Part shown: in pieces, positions 7,605-11,775 of the stretch
How positions within the stretch are numbered: the stretch's first letter is position 1
How the letters are laid out: each line of letters opens with the position of its first letter
Assembly (NCBI GenBank): GCA_016839955.1
Contig: JAEOTI010000648.1
Span: 1 to 11,775, forward strand
Direction: 5' to 3'
Source of the DNA: Candidatus Hodarchaeota archaeon
Lineage (GTDB): Archaea; Asgardarchaeota; Heimdallarchaeia; Hodarchaeales; YT1-057
DNA: 11,775 nt
Notes under the pieces: model-generated
What the model saw: the letters and a program-made list of their open reading frames with translations, nothing else
Databases searched by the model: none
What the model was told of the DNA's origin: nothing
Position numbers and translations under genes: made by a program

Positions 7605-7617
7605 TCTTACCAAATGA
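7605..7617 (+). repeat. 13-base dispersed motif TCTTACCAAATGA, copy 2
   Basis: Exact copy, immediately upstream of the protease TATA-like box. It is flanked by ATGTTT (7596-7601) and AAGCAT (7619-7624), which pair over six positions if one G-T wobble is allowed. Confidence 0.7.
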
Positions 7618-7891
7618 GAAGCATCCGATAAAAATTATTTCTTTGATTCTAGAATATCTCTTAATATTTTCAACCATTACTTCAAAAAAAAGGATAAATT
7701 CTTCGTTGAAAAGATTGATTCTGACAAAAAACTTCTATTTGAAATAAGGAAAAATATAAGAACGATTTACACAATTAAAAAAGGTTAGAAAGATCACCTC
7801 ACAAAACTTAATTATTTCTTAATTAATTTATTATGAACTCATGAATTTTGTTGGCTAGGTTCATATGATTTAGGATTTTTGTTGGCAGATT

Positions 7892-7917
7892 GGCACCCCC
7901 TTATTTCGGGTGGAACA
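7892..7917 (-). other. Origin recognition box (ORB)-like sequence A
   Basis: On the minus strand this reads TTCCA-CCC-GAAAT-AA followed by GGGGG and TG. This is the archaeal ORB pattern: a TTCCAnnnGAAA dyad followed by a G-string, bound by Orc1/Cdc6. It points left, opposite to the two ORBs at 9091 and 9244. Confidence 0.6.
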
Positions 7918-7951
7918 TCTGGATGATATGTCCAAGTATATCTCAATAATA

Positions 7952-7964
7952 TCATTTGGTAAGA
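7952..7964 (-). repeat. 13-base dispersed motif TCTTACCAAATGA, copy 3 (inverted)
   Basis: Exact copy on the minus strand, lying between ORB-like A and the weaker ORB-like D. GTATAT (7936-7941) and ATGTAC (7967-7972) flank it and pair with one wobble. With copy 4 it forms an inverted pair 134 bases apart. Confidence 0.65.
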
Positions 7965-7990
7965 CAATGTACATTAATATGTTCCAGAGA

Positions 7991-8011
7991 GTCCAGAGGA
8001 AATGAAGGACG
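7991..8011 (+). other. Weak ORB-like sequence D
   Basis: The plus strand reads TCCA-GAG-GAAAT-GAAGGAC. It keeps the dyad spacing and GAAAT half of the ORB but lacks the first T and a proper G-string. It is inverted relative to ORB-like A, about 75 bases away. Confidence 0.3.
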
Positions 8012-8073
8012 CTTCGGGCATAATTTAGTCTATTGAGATTCCTTGTTGAATTATTTGACAAATATAGAATTTC

Positions 8074-8152
8074 GTCGGACTATTGCGATCAATAGATATC
8101 TTACCAAATGAATATGATTGATCTCGTTTTTCACAAAGAAATATGGTCCGGC
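8074..8152 (+). other. Nested inverted repeat enclosing motif copy 4
   Basis: An outer stem GTCGGAC (8074-8080) with GTCCGGC (8146-8152) needs one G-U pair. An inner perfect stem GATCAAT (8087-8093) with ATTGATC (8117-8123) has ATAT extensions that close directly on the 13-base motif. The wobble works only if the plus strand is transcribed. It may be an RNA fold or a protein-binding or recombination site. Confidence 0.35.
8099..8111 (+). repeat. 13-base dispersed motif TCTTACCAAATGA, copy 4
   Basis: Exact copy, sitting in the loop of the GATCAAT/ATTGATC inner stem. Confidence 0.7.
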
Positions 8153-8233
8153 TTTAAAAACGTCAAATAGCAGTATATAAAACTAAAAAATAGTATGGGT
8201 AGCAGAACTCCGCTTATCAGATCCAGAAGGATG

Positions 8234-8241
8234 TTTTTTTT
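8234..8241 (+). terminator. T8 run on the plus strand in the gene-free region
   Basis: Eight T's on the plus strand, with no plus-strand gene upstream in this gap. They could end a short non-coding transcript from the TATATAAAA at about 8174-8182, or have no function. Confidence 0.2.
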
Positions 8242-8259
8242 CAACAAATATATTTCTCC

Positions 8260-8267
8260 AAAAAAAA
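8260..8267 (-). terminator. Oligo-T terminator after the winged-helix gene
   Basis: Eight A's on the plus strand read as T8 on the minus strand about 50 bases after the winged-helix stop. This is a typical archaeal intrinsic stop signal. Confidence 0.4.
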
Positions 8268-8318
8268 GTGCGAGTAATTTTCTTAGCTGAAAAATGAGAA
8301 AAGATCAAAGAACAACAA

Positions 8319-8813
8319 CTAGTCATTGGTCATAGGACTAATCTGGATTTCAGGAATTATTTCTAATTGACTTGGTTTCAACCGATAATGCAAGTTTTTC
8401 CGGGAACCCCTTCTTTCTAACACATTTTCTTTTGTCAAACGACCTAAATATGTGCTTATTGTTGAAGGGGGGACTTCATCATCTAAATAGTGCCTATAAA
8501 GCTCCAGAACCTCTTTACTATCAAACCAACTATGTTTAAGGTATGTTCTGACCAAATGTTTGACTCGTTCCTTTGTTGTCATTTCAGTATAGGACATTTG
8601 GGATTGTGAATGGTCGTGTTGGGGGTTCATGGATCCAATAGATTGGTCTTTTAATGCAGGCTGAAGAGCACTTAACACTGTGGAGAGAAACCCTTCAGTG
8701 AAAGGAGAATCATCTCCCTCGACTGTCAAAGTAACTTTGTTTCTTCCACGTTGAAATTCAACCTTGACTTTGTTTTCAGTCAATCCGTTTTCTTCCTTTT
8801 TCTGTGGATCCAT
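8319..8813 (-). CDS. Winged-helix DNA-binding protein
   Basis: The 164-residue product has a charged N-terminal part (1-35, including VKVEFQRGRNKVTLTVEG, which looks like a short beta hairpin), a segment at 37-57, and a polar linker (58-79) rich in Q, S and H. A winged-helix domain follows at about 80-146: FDSKEVLELY, a recognition helix around STISTYLGRLTKENV (117-131), and a wing ERRGSRKNLHYRL (133-145). I do not recognise the family. There is no SD, and ATAT/TATAAAA-rich DNA lies just upstream. The gene stands alone between two gene-free regions that both carry ORB-like sequences. It could be an ordinary regulator or an origin-binding protein comparable in position to Sulfolobus WhiP; nothing in the sequence decides. 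Confidence 0.75.
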   Translation of the reverse strand: MDPQKKEENGLTENKVKVEFQRGRNKVTLTVEGDDSPFTEGFLSTVLSALQPALKDQSIGSMNPQHDHSQSQMSYTEMTTKERVKHLVRTYLKHSWFDSKEVLELYRHYLDDEVPPSTISTYLGRLTKENVLERRGSRKNLHYRLKPSQLEIIPEIQISPMTND

Positions 8814-9090
8814 TTATTTTTTTTATAACTTATATTGCACATACTTTTCACAAAGATAAAGGTTCATATTATCTCAGGATTCTTTAGCTAACTCCTTTCC
8901 GACAAAATCATATATGAAGGTATTCACACAAACACAAGTAAATACTGTGATCATTGTGAAAGTTATTAAAAAAAACATGTGAAAGATAGCAAAAATTCAA
9001 CATTTAACTAGTTATCCATTAATAAATAGGCAAATTTCCTTATTTTATATATGTGAAACCCTCTTTTTAGAGATTCATACTGAAGTTGTT

Positions 9091-9113
9091 TTTCCAATGG
9101 AAACAAAGGGGTG
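9091..9113 (+). other. Origin recognition box (ORB)-like sequence B
   Basis: The plus strand reads TTTCCAATGGAAAC, then AAA and a GGGG run followed by TG. The core is a TTTCC-AAT-GGAAA dyad, one base different from the classical mini-ORB TTCCAGTGGAAAC, with the G-string at the expected distance. A TGTGAAA element overlaps its end. Confidence 0.7.
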
Positions 9114-9243
9114 TGAAAAACATGTGTTATTATTTAGAAAATAAAATAGACAATGAAAATAGTTTTTTTTCCTTATTATATAGTAATTATCAGCCTTTTT
9201 TCTGTGTGAATTTTTTTCATACCTTTTCGAGTTAAAATCAAAA

Positions 9244-9270
9244 ATTCCATCTGAAACAAAGGAGGGGGTG
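9244..9270 (+). other. Origin recognition box (ORB)-like sequence C
   Basis: The plus strand reads TTCCA-TCT-GAAACAAA, then GGA and a GGGGG run followed by TG. It matches B in dyad spacing, in the GAAACAAA half and in the G-string, and has the same orientation. The 16-base palindrome starts two bases later. Confidence 0.6.
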
Positions 9271-9271
9271 T

Positions 9272-9287
9272 TATCACATATGTGATA
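9272..9287. promoter_or_regulatory. Perfect palindrome TATCACATATGTGATA
   Basis: This 16-base perfect palindrome is made of two facing TCACA/TGTGA half-sites and directly abuts the G-string of ORB-like C. It is the best full site in the TGTGA cluster and should be a dimer binding site. Confidence 0.5.
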
Positions 9288-9585
9288 TTTATAGTTTGGC
9301 GTTCTTTCATGATTTAAAAAATTATTTTTTAATAAAGACATAAATAACTAGTAAATCCATTTCCAAATTGCATTTAATGACTTATTAATTTTGTATTTAG
9401 ATAAAAAACCAGATTCTATGGTAATCACAATTCTAATGATTGCAGTTCTTCATTCATTTCAAAATTAATTGTAGATTCTTTTCATATCACATTTTTTTAG
9501 AATTTTTCAGAACATTCAGCATTTCCCTCCTAATTGGGAATATTATTTTAAGTGATTCAGAGAGAAACCAATTGGGAGCGTCTCT

Positions 9586-10314
9586 ATGAATAAGCTTACA
9601 CTAATTATAGGCTGTATACTCTTGGTCTCACTTGGACTGCTTACTAATTCTCCGACACAAGCAAAAATTTATTACGAAGCGGGTGTTGGTGACGTTCTTG
9701 GCGTTGAATACCAACGATATGAAGGTGATGCTACTCCTAAAGATAGCGGAACATTAACTGTATTTTGTAGCGAAGAAGTAATTCCCACGAACCTTAAAGA
9801 TCAATATCCTGACGCAATCAATGTCGTTCGTGGATTTTGGAATGCTATTGTTGGTGGCAATACAACTGCAAAGAGCTACTGGCCACCTATGAAAGAAGGC
9901 GACAAGAAAGAATGGGTTATTGTTCATAAAGACGATGGTTATACCGATACTGGGCATCCATTATATGATCAAACTCTCTATTTCGATATTGAGTTAATTA
10001 CTATCTTCCACGATGAAGTCGTAGAACCATTAGGAAACCCCGATAGAGATGACCCTTGGGGATTTGATGACCTTCTTAATATTCCCTTTATTCTTCCTTT
10101 ACTTGGTCTTATAGCAATTGGAGTCATTTCTTTCGTAGCGTATAAAATGCATGGGAAGACTCATACCTATCTTCGTTCTCGTGTTCATTGTGGTTGTGCA
10201 GCAATTGCAACTATGGAATGCACTCGTTGTTTTTCCAAATCATGTCGAGAATGTTTCTTAAAACATGGTGGCTGTGCTTCCTGTGGTTCAAACAAGATGA
10301 CTCCAATCAAATGA
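9586..10314 (+). CDS. Membrane protein with extracytoplasmic domain and cytosolic cysteine-rich zinc module
   Basis: The 242-residue product has a signal peptide (about 1-26, ending SPTQA), an outside domain of about 135 residues, one transmembrane segment (about 165-187) and a cytosolic tail. The tail has C202, C204, C212, C215, C220, C223, H227, C230 and C233. The pattern CxC-x7-CxxC-x4-CxxC-x3-H-x2-CxxC suggests two zinc ions in a RING/B-box-like cross-brace. I do not recognise the outside domain, which is rich in acidic and aromatic residues. An SD (GGGAG) sits 7 bases before the ATG. It is the first gene right of the candidate origin and is followed 18 bases later by the ACT-domain gene. 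A signalling or scaffold role is only a guess. Confidence 0.75.
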   Translation: MNKLTLIIGCILLVSLGLLTNSPTQAKIYYEAGVGDVLGVEYQRYEGDATPKDSGTLTVFCSEEVIPTNLKDQYPDAINVVRGFWNAIVGGNTTAKSYWPPMKEGDKKEWVIVHKDDGYTDTGHPLYDQTLYFDIELITIFHDEVVEPLGNPDRDDPWGFDDLLNIPFILPLLGLIAIGVISFVAYKMHGKTHTYLRSRVHCGCAAIATMECTRCFSKSCRECFLKHGGCASCGSNKMTPIK

Positions 10315-10332
10315 GCTTCAGAAATTCTTTGA

Positions 10333-10827
10333 ATGTTCGTGATTCTTTTGGATATTTCCCCAAACCAACGAACTGCATTAGAACAAGGTAAATTTGAGCT
10401 GTTGGAAGAAACATACGAATATATCTCAATCCAAAAATTAGAAAATGATCTATTTCGAACTCAGTTACTTCCTTTATTATCTAAGGAAGATTTTGTGCTA
10501 ATAGGTAAAACACAATACACTGTTATTCTTTCCCCAGAAACTTCTTTGGTCTCTTTTTTAGAGATTCTACAAAACCAAAAAACAAGCATTATGTATCAAA
10601 CATCAGTAGCAATATTTGTTGCGTGGTTCCCAGAAAGTGCGATTGATGTTCCAGGGCTTTTAGTTTCGATATACAAAGGTCTAGCGAAGCGAACACTTTC
10701 CTTAGTTTGTACTTTCACCCTCCATACTACAGCATATTATGTAGTTCATGAAGAAGATCGAGATGATTTTTTAGATGTTTTTTACCTTGTTATCGAAGAT
10801 GTTCGGGATCAATATGAGTTAATTTAA
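10333..10827 (+). CDS. Stand-alone ACT-domain protein
   Basis: In this 164-residue protein, about residues 92-155 (SVAIFVAWFP, IDVPGLLVSIYKGLAKR, LSLVCTFTLHTTAYYVVHEEDRDDFLDVF) fit the ACT pattern of strand, 'PGLL' helix, strand, strand, 'EED' helix. ACT domains bind amino acids or other small ligands and regulate enzymes, as in aspartokinase. The N-terminal 90 residues are not recognised but may form a second, diverged regulatory domain. No catalytic domain is present. The ATG lacks an SD and lies 18 bases after the membrane-protein gene, so translation probably follows co-transcription with it. It converges on the phosphodiesterase gene with 8 bases between stops. The ligand is unknown. Confidence 0.72.
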   Translation: MFVILLDISPNQRTALEQGKFELLEETYEYISIQKLENDLFRTQLLPLLSKEDFVLIGKTQYTVILSPETSLVSFLEILQNQKTSIMYQTSVAIFVAWFPESAIDVPGLLVSIYKGLAKRTLSLVCTFTLHTTAYYVVHEEDRDDFLDVFYLVIEDVRDQYELI

Positions 10828-10834
10828 AAAAAAA
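10826..10834 (-). terminator. T9 terminator of the phosphodiesterase gene
   Basis: Nine A's on the plus strand overlap the TAA stop of the ACT gene. They read as T9 on the minus strand directly after the phosphodiesterase stop at 10836, a compact archaeal-type terminator between convergent genes. Confidence 0.5.
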
Positions 10835-10835
10835 G

Positions 10836-11648
10836 TTATTTTGAAAGGTTAATTAATAATTGCGGATCATCAGTAAAAATCCCATCAACCCCATTTTGGA
10901 TAAGCTTTTTCATAATTTTTTGATTATTTACCGTCCAGACCATTATTGAGATACCTTTATCATGACTTTTTTGTATGAATTTTGGTGTTACAAGTCCAAA
11001 ACTCCTTTTCTTCCGTTCTACCGTTAATGGTACCTCAAAAACATTATATTTTGGTCGAAGTAATTTTGTAAGGCGAAATTTCATTGTGTATAGAAAATTT
11101 TTGATCTCTTTAGGTCCCGCAGCAGTTAATACATCTGGTTTTAACTTCCGAAAATTTCTAATTTGATGATCATGAAATGATCCAATTATTACGAGATCTT
11201 CACGTTCATATTCTTCAATTAGGGATACTAGAGCAGTAACTGCTACAGATTGAGGATTTTTTATATCTATATTCAGGGGAATGTTAGTGAATTTAGTAAA
11301 TACTTCTCGAAGTGTTGGAATCTCCATTTTTTTCCCACGAAAAGGATGAGAAATCCCATTATCTGGTGAAAAATGGTATCCAGCATCTAAATCCTTCAAT
11401 TGCTTAAGAGAATACTGTGAGAGAGGTCCACTTCCATTTGTTGTTCGTTCTAATGTTTCATCATGAAACACGACTAAATGATCATCAGATGTTAATCGTG
11501 CATCAACTTCTAAGACGTCAACCCCTAATTTTGCTGCATCTTCTAAAGAAGAAAGAGTATTCTCAGGAAAAAGTGCTTGATTACCACGATGAGCTATAAC
11601 AAGTGGTGTCTTCTGATTTAATAGCCTATCTTTCAATTTCTTAGTCAA
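10836..11648 (-). CDS. Glycerophosphodiester phosphodiesterase
   Basis: This 270-residue GDPD-family TIM barrel hydrolyses glycerophosphodiesters to glycerol phosphate and an alcohol. Catalytic blocks are IAHRGN with H20 and R21, FPENT with E29 and N30, LEVDARLT with E47 and D49, and the GDPD-specific FHDETLERTT with H62. NIDIKNP (126-132) carries the downstream acidic and lysine residues, with D128 where E is more common. VWTVNN (237-242) and DGIFTDDP (255-262) close the barrel. No signal peptide is visible, so it is probably cytosolic. The start is TTG at 11648: no ATG occurs before residue 108, AGGTG lies 7 bases upstream, and the resulting length is normal for the family. In an archaeon the substrate may be a lipid-derived diester. 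Confidence 0.92.
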   Translation of the reverse strand: MTKKLKDRLLNQKTPLVIAHRGNQALFPENTLSSLEDAAKLGVDVLEVDARLTSDDHLVVFHDETLERTTNGSGPLSQYSLKQLKDLDAGYHFSPDNGISHPFRGKKMEIPTLREVFTKFTNIPLNIDIKNPQSVAVTALVSLIEEYEREDLVIIGSFHDHQIRNFRKLKPDVLTAAGPKEIKNFLYTMKFRLTKLLRPKYNVFEVPLTVERKKRSFGLVTPKFIQKSHDKGISIMVWTVNNQKIMKKLIQNGVDGIFTDDPQLLINLSK

Positions 11649-11668
11649 ATCACAACACCTGGAAAAGG

Positions 11669-11675
11669 TATAAAA
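11669..11675 (-). promoter_or_regulatory. TATA-like box, phosphodiesterase gene
   Basis: TTTTATA on the minus strand lies about 24 bases before the TTG start, placing transcription start close to the start codon. The sequence is also a TATA (TATAAAA) on the plus strand, but no plus-strand gene follows in the window. Confidence 0.35.
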
Positions 11676-11724
11676 TTTCTACAACAAAAAAAATTCCTGA
11701 AAAACTTCAATTTGAAAAAACTGA

Positions 11725-11775
11725 TTAATCATTTCTAGATGGGTTTGTAATTAATGTCGTCAGGATTCTGCAATA
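11725..11775 (-). CDS. Possible C-terminal end of a further minus-strand gene (partial)
   Basis: A minus-strand frame entering from the right edge reads 16 codons to TAA at 11725-11727. A second minus-strand frame ends at TAG 11735-11737 (last residues NPDDINYKPI). Either could be the end of the next gene, but there is too little sequence to choose or name it. Confidence 0.15.
   Translation of the reverse strand, partial: YCRILTTLITNPSRND

Larger units (their letters stand above)
7531..8318. other. Gene-free region with ORBs and three copies of the 13-base motif
   Basis: Nearly 790 bases lie between the protease and winged-helix genes with no convincing coding frame. The region holds the protease promoter, one good and one weak ORB-like sequence (7892-7917 and 7991-8011), three copies of TCTTACCAAATGA, a nested inverted repeat (8074-8152), a strong two-way TATA-like sequence (TATATAAAA, about 8174-8182), and T-runs for both directions near 8234-8267. 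A TTTTCACAAAGA sequence at 8128-8139 recurs at 8845-8856 in the next gene-free region, which links the two. Confidence 0.5.
8845..9491. repeat. Cluster of TGTGAAA / TTTCACA elements
   Basis: TGTGAAA or its complement begins at 8846 (TTTCACA), 8955, 8978, 9052 and 9112. Shorter forms are TTCACA 8923, TGTGA 8946, TGTGAA 9205, the double site in the palindrome 9272-9287, and TCACA 9487. AAAAACATGTG occurs twice (8971-8981 and 9116-9126). In DNA this AT-rich only one or two TGTGA matches would be expected over such a length. Confidence 0.55.
8814..9585. other. Candidate replication origin region (gene-free, AT-rich)
   Basis: This stretch of about 770 bases separates divergently transcribed genes and has no credible coding frame. 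It contains two good ORBs in the same orientation (9091, 9244), with a block of about 78% A+T between them (9121-9240, hand count) that could unwind. It also has a perfect 16-base palindrome and around ten TGTGA/TCACA elements. Most genes to its left run leftward and the next two to its right run rightward, as expected at an origin. No orc1/cdc6 gene lies in the window. A complex divergent promoter is the alternative. Confidence 0.55.

Noticed and set aside
7870..8061. 63-codon minus-strand open frame in the gene-free region
   Set aside because: It begins at TTG with no SD, resembles no family, and overlaps ORB-like A, ORB-like D and motif copy 3. Chance frame in noncoding DNA.
5611..8111. 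The four 13-base repeats as a CRISPR array
   Set aside because: Spacing is irregular (about 1994, 347 and 147 bases), one copy is inverted, the repeat is too short, and no cas gene is present.
7952..8111. Insertion sequence bounded by the inverted 13-base copies
   Set aside because: No transposase, no target-site duplication, and the same 13 bases occur singly at 5611 and 7605.
8400..8480. G-strings inside the winged-helix gene that might be ORBs
   Set aside because: Neither has a TTCCAnnnGAAA dyad, and both lie in coding sequence.
9075..9341. 88-codon minus-strand open frame in the origin-like gap
   Set aside because: No SD, composition simply reflects AT-rich DNA (many N, K, Y, F), and it covers two ORBs and the palindrome.

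Overview
The window (roughly two-thirds A+T) looks like chromosomal DNA from an archaeon. The evidence is archaeal TATA-like boxes at the usual distance from several start codons, some likely leaderless genes, Shine-Dalgarno (SD) sequences of the GGAGG/AGGTGAT type, oligo-T stretches after genes, origin-recognition-box (ORB) sequences, and archaeal-type proteins (a CBS/HPF fusion, a Mth938-like protein, a stand-alone ACT protein). An Asgard archaeon would fit the eukaryote-like lysine-catabolism enzymes and the membrane protein with a cross-brace-like cysteine module, but I cannot prove the lineage from this window.

Layout. Positions 1-162 hold the last codons of a probable ABC-transporter ATPase. 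203-2963 (minus strand) is a lysine-degradation pair: lysine-ketoglutarate reductase followed by saccharopine dehydrogenase, in the order in which the two are fused in animal and plant AASS/LKR-SDH. 3112-3456 (plus) is a small Mth938/AAMDC-like protein whose 3' end overlaps the convergent 3431-4306 gene, an endonuclease-IV-like TIM barrel with all nine metal-ligand positions apparently kept. That gene follows a four-CBS-domain protein with a C-terminal ribosome-hibernation (HPF/S30EA) domain (4334-5506). 5629-7530 (minus) encodes a secreted, C-terminally anchored metzincin-like zinc protease. 7531-8318 has no gene. 8319-8813 (minus) encodes a winged-helix protein. 8814-9585 has no gene and is very AT-rich. 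9586-10314 and 10333-10827 (plus) encode a membrane protein with a cytosolic zinc-binding module and an ACT-domain protein. 10836-11648 (minus) is a glycerophosphodiester phosphodiesterase.

The main discovery candidate is a replication origin. Two good ORBs lie in 8814-9585 (at 9091 and 9244), around a block of about 78% A+T, with many TGTGAAA/TTTCACA elements. A third good ORB, in the opposite orientation, and a weaker fourth lie in 7892-8011, so ORBs stand on both sides of the winged-helix gene. Gene direction changes across this region: most genes to the left run on the minus strand and the next two to the right run on the plus strand. No orc1/cdc6 gene is visible.

A second unexplained signal is an exact 13-base sequence, TCTTACCAAATGA. 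It occurs four times, always outside genes, between 5611 and 8111, and the flanks of each copy can pair with one another.
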